From positions 1-21,420 of the forward strand of contig JAQWFV010000002.1 of the NCBI GenBank assembly GCA_029238555.1: a stretch of 21,420 bases of DNA, written 5' to 3'. The stretch's first letter is position 1. Each line of letters begins with the position of its first letter. The notes under the pieces were generated by a model that had not been told where the DNA came from, did not search any database, and worked only from the letters and a program-made list of their open reading frames with translations. Of this stretch, positions 7,325-15,473 are shown one piece after another. The position numbers and the translations under genes are program-made. The stretch is from Flavobacteriaceae bacterium (GTDB lineage: Bacteria; Bacteroidota; Bacteroidia; Flavobacteriales; Flavobacteriaceae).

Positions 7325-8950
7325 ATGAGCACCAAAAATAAAACCAATTTAAGTCACCACAATGAAAGTGTAAAAACTTTAGAGAATACATTAAAAAAAG
7401 TGATGTTAGGTGGCGGGGAAGCCAAACTAAAAAAAGAAGCAGAAAAGGGCAAACTTTCTGCCAGAGAGCGCATTGCTTATTTATTAGATAAATCACCTCA
7501 AATTGAAATTGGCGCACTCACTGCCTTAGATATGTACTCAGAACACGGAGGCTGCCCTAGTGCTGGTGTAGTGGTTGTCATGGGGTATATTGGTGGCAAA
7601 CAATGTATTGTAGTCGCTAATGATGCCACTGTAAAAGCAGGTGCTTGGTTTCCTTCTACTGCCAAAAAAAATCTAAGGGCCCAAGAAATAGCCATGGAGA
7701 ATAACATTCCAATTATTTACTTGGTAGATTCAGCAGGGGTTTATTTGCCTTTGCAGGACGAAATTTTCCCAGATAAAGAACATTTTGGTCGGATTTTCAG
7801 AAACAACGCTAAAATGAGTAGTATGGGTATTGTTCAAATAGCTGCTATTATGGGAAGCTGTGTGGCTGGAGGGGCCTACCTACCAATCATGAGTGATGAA
7901 GCCATTATAGTAGACAAAACTGCTAGTATATTTTTAGCTGGTAGCTACTTGGTCAAAGCAGCCATTGGGGAAACTATTGATAATGAAACTTTAGGGGGAG
8001 CAACAACGCATTGTGAAATTAGTGGCGTAACAGACTACAAAGCTAAAAATGACAAAGACGCTTTAGATAAAATTAAAAACCTAGTAGACAAACTCGGAGA
8101 AACAACACTGGCAGGGTATAATAAAGCCGATGCTATAAAACCGAATGTTTCCCATATAGAAATGCTTTCAAGCCTACCTATTTCCAGAACAGACCAGTAC
8201 GATATGATGGAAATAATTAAAGGACTGGTAGACAATTCTGCCTTTGAGCCCTACAAAGAAGACTATGGTAAAACCATATTGACTGGCTATGCGAGAATTG
8301 ACGGTTGGGCGGTTGGAATCGTAGCCAATCAGAGAACAGTCGTTAAAAATGCAAAAGGCGAAATGCAATTAGGTGGTGTTATATACTCCGACGCAGCAGA
8401 TAAAGCAACCCGCTTTATAGCCAATTGTAACCAGAAGAAAATTCCCTTAGTATTTCTTCAAGATGTGAGTGGTTTTATGGTAGGTAGTAAAAGTGAGCAT
8501 GGCGGTATTATAAAAGACGGGGCCAAAATGGTCAATGCAGTGAGTAATTCTGTGGTGCCTAAATTCACCGTAATCATTGGAAATAGCTATGGTGCTGGAA
8601 ATTATGCCATGTGCGGAAAAGCCTATGATCCAAGACTTATAGTCGCTTGGCCTTCTGCAAATTTAGCCGTTATGAGTGGGAATTCTGCTTCTCAGGTACT
8701 TTTGCAAATTGAAAAAGCCAAATTAAAAAAAGAAGGCAAGCAAATAAATCCCCAAGAAGAACAAGAGCTCTTGACTAATATCCAAGAAAAATACAACAAA
8801 CAAATATCGCCTTATTACGCTGCTGCAAGACTATGGACAGATGCTATTATTGACCCTAAAGACACTAGGAAATGGATCTCAATGGGAATAGATGCTGCCA
8901 ATAACGCACCACAAAAAGAAAAATTTAACATGGGAGTCCTTCAAGTGTAA
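7325..8950 (+). CDS. acyl-CoA carboxylase, carboxyltransferase (beta) subunit, MCC-like
   Basis: Transfers CO2 from carboxybiotin to an acyl-CoA. From the ATG at 7325 it is 541 residues, the usual length; the frame reaches a TTG at 7292 but the added residues are not family-like. The N-half crotonase-like domain carries KGKLSARERI, LPLQDEIFPDKEHFGRIF and GSCVAGGAYLP, which match methylcrotonoyl-CoA carboxylase beta more than propionyl-CoA carboxylase. The C-half has SGFMVGSKSEHGGIIKDGAKM and GNSYGAGNYAMCGKAYDPR, the oxyanion and acyl-CoA regions. The likely role is leucine degradation or a related branched-chain route. The biotin-carboxylase/biotin-carrier partner is not in this window, so substrate choice between methylcrotonyl-CoA and another acyl-CoA is not settled. 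Confidence 0.92.
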   Translation: MSTKNKTNLSHHNESVKTLENTLKKVMLGGGEAKLKKEAEKGKLSARERIAYLLDKSPQIEIGALTALDMYSEHGGCPSAGVVVVMGYIGGKQCIVVANDATVKAGAWFPSTAKKNLRAQEIAMENNIPIIYLVDSAGVYLPLQDEIFPDKEHFGRIFRNNAKMSSMGIVQIAAIMGSCVAGGAYLPIMSDEAIIVDKTASIFLAGSYLVKAAIGETIDNETLGGATTHCEISGVTDYKAKNDKDALDKIKNLVDKLGETTLAGYNKADAIKPNVSHIEMLSSLPISRTDQYDMMEIIKGLVDNSAFEPYKEDYGKTILTGYARIDGWAVGIVANQRTVVKNAKGEMQLGGVIYSDAADKATRFIANCNQKKIPLVFLQDVSGFMVGSKSEHGGIIKDGAKMVNAVSNSVVPKFTVIIGNSYGAGNYAMCGKAYDPRLIVAWPSANLAVMSGNSASQVLLQIEKAKLKKEGKQINPQEEQELLTNIQEKYNKQISPYYAAARLWTDAIIDPKDTRKWISMGIDAANNAPQKEKFNMGVLQV

Positions 8951-9013
8951 ACGTCTACGCGTTAGGTGTTCTGAAAACTCTTGCAAACAAGCCAATCTCA
9001 ACACATATACACT

Positions 9014-9038
9014 GAGAAATTAGGAATCATAATTTCTC
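9014..9038. other. hairpin between convergent genes
   Basis: GAGAAATTA (9014-9022), seven-base loop, TAATTTCTC (9030-9038): a perfect nine-pair AT-rich stem between two converging genes. No T tract follows on either strand, so it is at best a weak terminator or an RNA-stabilising end. The rest of 8951-9064 shows nothing. Confidence 0.4.
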
Positions 9039-9064
9039 ATTACAAAAAGCTACTTAGAAAAATT

Positions 9065-10411
9065 TTAATTTCCTAATTGAGGGGAAACTCTTGGAATTAA
9101 CAGAAAACTGGTTTGTCTTCCATTTACATATCTAAAACCTTCCTCACCAACAAAACCTGCCTCCTCAAACATAATTCTGATGTCTCTTTTCCACTCTGGA
9201 ATATAAACTGTGTTATTTAACTCAATAGCATAAACGGTATTAGGGTTTAATGGGTAGGCATTTCCGTCTGCTTTATCAATACCATTCTGTGAGTCCCACA
9301 TGCCTATAGTTGTACCAGCCGAGTGACCGTATAAACCCAAAGGATGCGTGTAAATCGCTGGACTGAGTCCATTGCTCTTGGCTTCGCTTAAGGCATTGGA
9401 TAATATGGTGTTTCCTACTAAACCTAACTTCATATTTTTAGTGAGGTAATCTTGAACTTTATTTCCTGAAGCTAACGCCGATGCTAGAAAATCAGGTGCT
9501 TTTGACTCTTCTGGCTTTAAAACATAAGCTAATTCCTGACAATCCGTATTGAGTCTCAAATAAGTAATCCCAAAATCACAATGCAGTAAATCTCCGGGCA
9601 AAATAACTTCTTTTTCGGGCCTTCCTGAAAAAGAGTACAAATGAGATACTAAAACTTCTTCACTTCTTTGAATATCTACTGTGGGGTGAAACCATGTTTT
9701 TAGGCCTAAATCGGACACCTTTTGACGCATCCACCATTCTACATCTGTTGTGGTAGTTACCCCAGGAGTGATCACTTTTTCTGAAAACGCTTCTGCTATT
9801 ATTTCATGGGTAATGGAAACCAATTGGTTGTATATCACCATTTCTTTTTCAGTTCTAGTCTCTATCCAACCTACGGCTAAGTGCTCCGCAGAAACAACCT
9901 TAGCATGCATATTTTTAGGCAAATATGCCATAAACTCCTCGTAATCTGTCTTGTCCAACCCATCTGCTATGTTGTGGTCTTTAGAAAAATTTAAGCCGAT
10001 TTTTTTTGGATTGCGTTCTTTTATAAGTGCAATAAGTCTGTCCCATTGATCTGGTGTTTTTTCTTTATCCCAAGCACTTACGATTTGCTTTCCTACATTA
10101 TAGCGTGCAACAGCTAATTTTTCAATAGTATTATTTTTTTTATCCCTGTAGAAGAGTAAAATTGTTCTTCTCCTCGCATTGAGCCAAGTAGCTGGCAGCA
10201 TGGTCTTGATCACAGGATCTTCATTGTATTCTCTCGAAATAACAACCCACATATCAATCTCAGCTTGATCCATTAATTTAGGTAGTAATTGATCAAAGCG
10301 TTCCTCTAAAATTTCATCAATTACTGTGGCCTGCTCCCTAACAGATAAAATGGCCTGTGCGTGAATAGAAGTAATTGTAAAAAAAACAAAAATGGCTAAA
10401 AGAAATTTCAT
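9065..10411 (-). CDS. exported M24 metallopeptidase (aminopeptidase P-like)
   Basis: 448 residues beginning with a Sec signal (MKFLLAIFVFFTITSIHAQA), so periplasmic or envelope-located. The C-terminal pita-bread domain keeps all five metal ligands of M24 enzymes: Asp279 (HCDFG), Asp290 (NTDCQ) eleven residues later, His363 (LYGHSAG), Glu397 (AIELNN) and Glu416/417 (MFEEAGF). The N-terminal part (about 25-190) is a creatinase-like domain, as in Xaa-Pro aminopeptidases. The probable job is trimming X-Pro dipeptides during peptide use. It is a single gene with no co-oriented neighbour immediately before it; the sequence upstream (10412-10675) is repetitive. Classification as Xaa-Pro peptidase is by family; other M24 specificities are possible. 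Confidence 0.92.
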   Translation of the reverse strand: MKFLLAIFVFFTITSIHAQAILSVREQATVIDEILEERFDQLLPKLMDQAEIDMWVVISREYNEDPVIKTMLPATWLNARRRTILLFYRDKKNNTIEKLAVARYNVGKQIVSAWDKEKTPDQWDRLIALIKERNPKKIGLNFSKDHNIADGLDKTDYEEFMAYLPKNMHAKVVSAEHLAVGWIETRTEKEMVIYNQLVSITHEIIAEAFSEKVITPGVTTTTDVEWWMRQKVSDLGLKTWFHPTVDIQRSEEVLVSHLYSFSGRPEKEVILPGDLLHCDFGITYLRLNTDCQELAYVLKPEESKAPDFLASALASGNKVQDYLTKNMKLGLVGNTILSNALSEAKSNGLSPAIYTHPLGLYGHSAGTTIGMWDSQNGIDKADGNAYPLNPNTVYAIELNNTVYIPEWKRDIRIMFEEAGFVGEEGFRYVNGRQTSFLLIPRVSPQLGN

Positions 10412-10675
10412 AGGTCAAAAGTGAATGGTTATAGATAATTGGTTTGGTTACTTGTAGTGGATTAAAGTGGGTAAGTTATAGTTGATTATTTGCAATTAAT
10501 TGGTACTGGTTGATTGGTTTAATAAATTCATTTAGTGGAATCATTAGCCATTACAATTTAAGCATTTTATTCAAAAATCGGATTGAATTACAGCATTCAA
10601 TATTTGATTCAAAAAAAGCCTACAGAGAGATTTCAATTGTACATCTGTGAGCCCGACTAAAAAATACACAAAACG
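10412..10675. repeat. 264-base noncoding spacer with degenerate short repeats
   Basis: No convincing gene. The left part (about 10424-10515) is built of loosely repeated words such as TTGGTT, TAGTTGATT, TGCAATTAATTGG and TTGATTGGTT. The right part (about 10570-10612) alternates ATTCAA and TTGAAT words, including a short perfect hairpin TTGAAT-TACAGC-ATTCAA at 10583-10600. This must contain the M24 gene promoter and the 3' end of the menE transcript, but no clear TAnnTTTG box or T-tailed terminator could be assigned. Confidence 0.45.
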
Positions 10676-11767
10676 CTATAGCTGGTGCATATTGTATCCT
10701 AGGGCCAAAGTGTCTTTTCTGCGAAGCTTTAAGCTATGGGTATATAAAAATTCAGGAACCGTTAAGATCCCTTTAGGCTTCTGAAATTTCTGGTCAAAAC
10801 TAATTTTAGTCAAATTTGCTCGTGCATTTTTTAAGTCTTCTTCTAATACGACTAACACCAATTGTTCTCCAAGTAAGTCATGCGGAATTCCGGAATAAAA
10901 AAAAGGAAAGGAAAAATATTTTTCCTGGGCTTTCTCCAAAGATTCTGGGTGAATCTTCACGCCACCTGAATTAATCACAAAATCTAGGCGTCCCATCCAT
11001 TCAAAATGCGAATTGTCTAAAATTCGTACAACATCTGTAGTGTGAATGGGGTCAGGTCCAATATAAGGTGCTATTACACTTAAACAACCGTGTGCATTCT
11101 CCTCAATAGTGATCTGGGGTAGAACTGAAAATATCACTTGATCCTCTACCCTTAGTTTTGCTATGGCAATGTGACTTAAGGTCTCCGTCATTCCATAACT
11201 CAAAAACAATTCGGTAGATTGATCCTGAATGGCTTCGATTGCTTTTCTTTTAAGCTTTTTATTTAAAGGTGCTCCGCCAATTAGAATTTTTCTGCAATAG
11301 TACAACAGGGACATACTCCCCTCTAATTGAGTCGGAACCATTGCCACAAAATCAAAAGTAGTCTTAAAAAAATCAAGGGGGCTATTAGAGGGAGGGCAAA
11401 CCCATAAATCCAAACCCAACGAAAGTGCTCTTACAACCATCATTTTCCCTGCAATAAATTGCGTAGGGAGACATAGAAGTATTCTATTACCTGAAATTAA
11501 ATTAAAAAACTGACCCGTGAGTTGGGCATGAGCTTGCAAGGCACTTTTTTTAAAACTCAATGATTTAGGCGTTCCCGTTGAACCAGAAGTAAACACGCTA
11601 ATTTCATCTCCTTCACTCAACCACTCTAACAAAAAAGTCCCTAGATATTTCAGATAGGGTTTTTCACTTAACAAAAGCGATGTTGCATAAATTCCTAGGT
11701 CTTTCTCATTAAATGACCTGCCTTGGATAGAAAAATTTGGATGCAAGCAAAAAAAGGGATTATTCAT
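10676..11767 (-). CDS. menE: o-succinylbenzoate-CoA ligase
   Basis: Adenylating enzyme that activates o-succinylbenzoate with ATP and joins it to CoA, for ring closure by MenB. At 363 residues it is the short Bacteroidota form, lacking part of the N-terminal domain of the E. coli type. Motifs are intact: P-loop TSGSTGTPK (60-68), A5 motif YGMTET (191-196), hinge region GRLDFVINSGGVKI (259-272), and the C-terminal LRRKDT (348-353) with the lysine expected to contact the acyl-adenylate. Adenylation family members can act on other acids; the menC, menD, menA and menF neighbours decide the call. It is the last gene of the co-oriented men run, seven bases after the CPBP protease gene. Confidence 0.9.
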   Translation of the reverse strand: MNNPFFCLHPNFSIQGRSFNEKDLGIYATSLLLSEKPYLKYLGTFLLEWLSEGDEISVFTSGSTGTPKSLSFKKSALQAHAQLTGQFFNLISGNRILLCLPTQFIAGKMMVVRALSLGLDLWVCPPSNSPLDFFKTTFDFVAMVPTQLEGSMSLLYYCRKILIGGAPLNKKLKRKAIEAIQDQSTELFLSYGMTETLSHIAIAKLRVEDQVIFSVLPQITIEENAHGCLSVIAPYIGPDPIHTTDVVRILDNSHFEWMGRLDFVINSGGVKIHPESLEKAQEKYFSFPFFYSGIPHDLLGEQLVLVVLEEDLKNARANLTKISFDQKFQKPKGILTVPEFLYTHSLKLRRKDTLALGYNMHQL

Positions 11768-11774
11768 AAACTAA

Positions 11775-12671
11775 TTAGGGCGTTTTAACGGAGCCAAATA
11801 ATTTATTGACCCAACCTTTCCATTGGTACTTCTTAGCAAAGAACAATAGGAATAATGGGTAAAAAACACCTAAAACTAGGTATATATCATTTCCAATAGT
11901 CGGTGTAGCCACATCTATATATATAGAATCTGTTTGAAATGCAGTCCAATTAGAAGTCATTAACAACGCTGCTACAAGGTTATTTGCTGCATGAAATCCA
12001 AGGGCTAGCTCTAAACCTTCATCCATTAAAGTAATTATCCCTAGAAAAAATCCTGTACCCACATAATAGGCTAAAATGCCGTACCCTAAAGTTTCCACCT
12101 CGGGATTACCAATATGCATGAGTCCAAAAGTAAGTGATGTAAATATGAATGGCACCGCTTTAGATTTAAAAAAAGCCCCTAAACCTTGCATCATATAAGC
12201 CCTAAAAAGATATTCTTCAAAACTAGTTTGAAGTGGGATAAGCAAAATAGCGACTATGGCTAATTTTAAAAATGGTATTAAATTAAAATTATACACATAA
12301 TCTTGAGGGCTAAAATACACCCCAATTAAAGTGGTAGCAACTACGACAAATCCCCAGATGGAGAATGACGTAAATACCCTAGACCAATCTATGGAACTTC
12401 TAGAGGTAGTTAGACTCGTTAGGGACTGTCTATGTACCCATTTTACCCATCCTAAAATCATGAGTAAGCCTACCGCAAATTGCAATAAATTTTCCATTAA
12501 AAAGGGGGTAGATCCCTTTTCTGCAACGGCGGCTTGCATTAATGCTGTCACATCTATATCCATAGAAGTAATTACCGCATAACTCAATCCCATCATGGCG
12601 AAAAATGAAACTGGTATTGGAAGGTATTTCCAAAAACCCAATTGTCCTTTAAAAGCTTGTGCTACATACAT
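11775..12671 (-). CDS. CPBP family intramembrane glutamic endopeptidase
   Basis: 298-residue polytopic inner-membrane protein with about seven to eight hydrophobic segments. The three CPBP (Abi, Rce1-like) motifs are present: EEYLFR (EExxxR, 152-157), FGLMH (182-186) and HAANN (227-231). Glu152/153 and the two histidines would form the intramembrane active site. Family members cleave prenylated or membrane peptides, process bacteriocin leaders or degrade membrane regulators; the substrate here is unknown. Its start overlaps the end of menC by 10 bases and its stop is seven bases before menE, so it is translated with the men genes. The tight coupling suggests a membrane role tied to quinone synthesis, but that is inference. 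Confidence 0.9.
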   Translation of the reverse strand: MYVAQAFKGQLGFWKYLPIPVSFFAMMGLSYAVITSMDIDVTALMQAAVAEKGSTPFLMENLLQFAVGLLMILGWVKWVHRQSLTSLTTSRSSIDWSRVFTSFSIWGFVVVATTLIGVYFSPQDYVYNFNLIPFLKLAIVAILLIPLQTSFEEYLFRAYMMQGLGAFFKSKAVPFIFTSLTFGLMHIGNPEVETLGYGILAYYVGTGFFLGIITLMDEGLELALGFHAANNLVAALLMTSNWTAFQTDSIYIDVATPTIGNDIYLVLGVFYPLFLLFFAKKYQWKGWVNKLFGSVKTP

Positions 12672-13720
12672 AGATCATCTATTATTTTAGTATTCCAAAG
12701 CGCCTTTGAGTCATAGGCTAAAGTACCCTTTTGGACCTTCAAAGGTGCAGGGATATTATTGGTGTATAAACTCCCAGTTCCAAGACCTTGTGGCAATATA
12801 GTGTTTTTTAAAAAGACCCATTGTGCAATAGCATTTAGACCTATATTGCTCTCCAAAGCAGAGGTGACCCACCACCCTATTCCTCTGGAATCTGCCAGTT
12901 GAATCCATTGGTCACTTCCTTTAAATCCCCCAATAAAACTTGGTTTCAATATAATATACTGAGGATTAACAGTGTCTAAAAGATGTTCTTTTTGCGCAAT
13001 AGTCAAACAGCCAATAAGAGATTCATCTAAGGCCACTGGAATAGGAGCGTCTGCGCATAAGGTAGCCAAATCATTGATCGATTGTACAGGAAGGGGTTGC
13101 TCCATAGAATGCACCCCTATTTCCTGAAGAGACTCCATTACTTTATAAGCTGTTTTAAGATCAAAGGCCCCATTGGCGTCTACGCGAAGCTCAATGACTT
13201 CCTCTGGATATTGTTGTCTTATGGACCTCAGTAAGGCCAATTCTTGATCTACATCAATGGCCCCTATTTTCATTTTTACACAATTAAAACCATTATTTAA
13301 AATAGCCCCAATCTGCTGAGACATGAAATTTTGATCGCCCATCCAAATAAGACCGTTAATAGGAATAGGGGTTTGTGCTGAAATAAATGGAGAAGGAAAT
13401 AGTATAAAAGGTTGACTAGACTTCAAGAATAAAAATGCTTGCTCCAAACCAAATTGAATGCTAGGGAAATGCAAAAGATCTGACCAAAGTGATTCCAGGC
13501 CTAAATGAATATGATTACAAGCCCAAGAGAGTTTATCTTCATAATCTGGAACGTCGTCATAACTTAAACCTTTCAACAGACCGCACTCACCATAGCCCAC
13601 CCGATTGTTTTCAGTAATTTTTATAAAATAGGATGTTTTGGTTTTTAAGACCCCCCTAGACGTTCCGCTAGCTTGTTTAAAAATTAAATCGTATTTACAG
13701 AAAGTGGCCCTCATTTTCAT
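12662..13720 (-). CDS. menC: o-succinylbenzoate synthase
   Basis: Enolase-superfamily dehydratase that turns SHCHC into o-succinylbenzoate in menaquinone synthesis. 352 residues. The barrel carries the catalytic lysine pair in KMKIG (Lys149, Lys151), metal ligands Asp181 (DANGAF), Glu207 (MEQPL) and Asp232 (LDESL), and the opposite base Lys259 (ILKPS). The N-terminal capping domain runs to about residue 115. Other members of the superfamily (dipeptide epimerase, muconate cycloisomerase, N-succinylamino acid racemase) share these residues, but the men neighbours settle the role. Start at ATG 13720; an ATG two codons later is equally possible. The 3' end overlaps the CPBP gene. Confidence 0.93.
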   Translation of the reverse strand: MKMRATFCKYDLIFKQASGTSRGVLKTKTSYFIKITENNRVGYGECGLLKGLSYDDVPDYEDKLSWACNHIHLGLESLWSDLLHFPSIQFGLEQAFLFLKSSQPFILFPSPFISAQTPIPINGLIWMGDQNFMSQQIGAILNNGFNCVKMKIGAIDVDQELALLRSIRQQYPEEVIELRVDANGAFDLKTAYKVMESLQEIGVHSMEQPLPVQSINDLATLCADAPIPVALDESLIGCLTIAQKEHLLDTVNPQYIILKPSFIGGFKGSDQWIQLADSRGIGWWVTSALESNIGLNAIAQWVFLKNTILPQGLGTGSLYTNNIPAPLKVQKGTLAYDSKALWNTKIIDDLCM

Positions 13721-13758
13721 AGCTTATAAAAATAACCAAAATCTACTTAAATACCCAC

Positions 13759-14514
13759 TTAACTATTCATAGTCTTGATTAAAAAGTCTTTAAAATCTTT
13801 TGTGATTGGGATTTTCTTTTGACCTATAACAATATCTTTGGCATTAATAGAATTAATATGCTCAATATTAACGATATAGGATTTATGTGCCTTGTAAAAA
13901 AACTTAGAGGGCAACTTAGTGTAATACTCTTTTAAGGAAGAACGAACTACAAAAGTTTTGTCTGTAGTATAGACCTCTAAATAGACATTATCTGCTTTAA
14001 TATATAAGATTTCAGAGAAGGATATTCTATGGTATATATGCTGTTTTTTAATGAAAATACTGTCAGAAAGTAAGGCTGTTGTATCAGTATCTGAATCCAA
14101 GACATTACCCTCTTTTGAAGTAGGCAGTTGCTCTCTAAAATTAAAAAGCGCTATTTCAATCGCTGTAAAAAGGTCTTCTTTTTCAAATGGTTTTACCAAA
14201 TAACCATTAGGAGTCACTTTCTTAGCTTCTGCCACTGTATGCCTATCTGAATTGGACGTAATAAAAATAAATGGAATGTTTCTATTTTCCCTAATGTATC
14301 CTCCTAATTCTATACCGGTTTCTTTCCCAGATAATAAAATGTCTATCAATACTAGATGTGTCTTTTTTAGACTTAAGATTTTTACTGCTGCATTGTAATC
14401 AGTTACAGATTCTACCTTATCATAGCCTAATTTAGAAAGCATCCTAACCACATTGTCAACGACAACTAAATTGTCTTCTACTAATAAAATTTCAAGGTCA
14501 TTAGGCAAGAGCAT
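13759..14514 (-). CDS. LytTR-type DNA-binding response regulator
   Basis: 251 residues. Residues 7-125 form a receiver domain with acidic pocket Glu13/Asp14, phosphorylation site Asp58 (VLIDILL), switch Thr86 (IFITSNSD) and Lys108 (LVKPFEK). A short linker (DSDTDTT) leads to a LytTR domain at about 150-250, with SEILYIKADNVYLEVYT and FYKAHKSYIVNIEHI typical of that fold. LytTR regulators bind paired direct repeats in promoters. No histidine kinase is visible nearby, so its partner is unknown and it may be an orphan. It lies 21 bases after menA and 38 before menC, in the same orientation, so it should be co-expressed with the men genes. Whether it controls them cannot be read from the sequence. 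Confidence 0.93.
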   Translation of the reverse strand: MLLPNDLEILLVEDNLVVVDNVVRMLSKLGYDKVESVTDYNAAVKILSLKKTHLVLIDILLSGKETGIELGGYIRENRNIPFIFITSNSDRHTVAEAKKVTPNGYLVKPFEKEDLFTAIEIALFNFREQLPTSKEGNVLDSDTDTTALLSDSIFIKKQHIYHRISFSEILYIKADNVYLEVYTTDKTFVVRSSLKEYYTKLPSKFFYKAHKSYIVNIEHINSINAKDIVIGQKKIPITKDFKDFLIKTMNS

Positions 14515-14535
14515 ACAGTCAGTTATGTTTCTAAT

Positions 14536-15456
14536 TTACAACAAATTATTATAACCTATTAAAAAACATATAGACCACAAAAAAGTAAGTAAGGCTACTT
14601 TTTTAAGCTCTGGGTCTAATAATGAAGGTGAAGTAGTTTTAAAAACTTTAATCGCGTGAAAAAGCAATGGTATAAAAATCAATAATGGCCATAAGTCTAA
14701 ATAACTGTTAAAAGAAAAATAGGCTAGTCCAAGACTGGCTAGAAAAGCCAAAGACAAAAGCAATAAATGATATCTTTTCCCCCATTTATACCCAAATTTA
14801 ACCACTAAGGTATTCTTATTACTTAAACGGTCGTTCTCATGGTCTCTCAAATTATTGAGGTTAAGCACAGAAACACTTAAAGAACCTATAACCATGGCTG
14901 GCAATAAGTCTAATAGAGAAAGGTGAAGGCTGTATAAAAATTTACTTCCTAAAACGGAAAGTAATCCAAAAAATAAAAAAACAAATAAGTCTCCAAAACC
15001 TTTATAACCGTAGGCGCTTCCCCCTACTGTATATCTAATTGCAGACCAGATACTGGCTATTCCCAAAATAAAAAACAGTACAAAATAAGGCCAGTTAGTC
15101 CAGCCAAAAGAGACCAACAACAATCCTAAAACCGAAATTAGGGCTACTACAGACAAGATCACTATGCCTCTTTTTAATTGAGAAGCGGTTAAAAGTCCTG
15201 ATTGCAGTACCCTTTTAGGACCAAGCCTTTGATCATTATCTGTTCCTTTTAAACCATCTCCATAGTCATTAGCAAAGTTAGAAATGACCTGAAACAATAA
15301 GGTACACCAGAGCGAAAGCATCACTATATATACATTAAACGCCCCCTCACCTATGGCTAGAGCAGCACCTGCTATTATTCCAGAAAAAGATAAGGGTAAG
15401 GTTCTGAGTCTAGCTGCTTGCAACCATATTTTAAGTGAATTTGCTTCAAACGACAT
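14536..15456 (-). CDS. menA: 1,4-dihydroxy-2-naphthoate polyprenyltransferase
   Basis: Integral-membrane UbiA-family enzyme that attaches the polyprenyl tail to DHNA, giving demethylmenaquinone. 306 residues from the ATG at 15456; the frame also reaches a TTG two codons earlier. About eight to nine membrane segments are seen. Both Asp-rich motifs are present: NDYGDGLKGTD at 63-73 and NNLRDHENDRLSNKNTL at 201-217 (Asp205, Asp209), which bind Mg2+ and the prenyl diphosphate. The N-terminal LQAARLRTLPLSFSGIIAG is characteristic of MenA rather than UbiA or CyoE. It lies 17 bases after the CvfB-like gene and 21 before the LytTR regulator. Confidence 0.95.
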   Translation of the reverse strand: MSFEANSLKIWLQAARLRTLPLSFSGIIAGAALAIGEGAFNVYIVMLSLWCTLLFQVISNFANDYGDGLKGTDNDQRLGPKRVLQSGLLTASQLKRGIVILSVVALISVLGLLLVSFGWTNWPYFVLFFILGIASIWSAIRYTVGGSAYGYKGFGDLFVFLFFGLLSVLGSKFLYSLHLSLLDLLPAMVIGSLSVSVLNLNNLRDHENDRLSNKNTLVVKFGYKWGKRYHLLLLSLAFLASLGLAYFSFNSYLDLWPLLIFIPLLFHAIKVFKTTSPSLLDPELKKVALLTFLWSICFLIGYNNLL

Positions 15457-15473
15457 GGGCAATATTTAAGGCT

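Noticed and set aside
9014..9038. Hairpin as a strong intrinsic terminator
   Set aside because: The stem is perfect but AT-rich and no T tract follows on either strand, so it is listed only as a hairpin.
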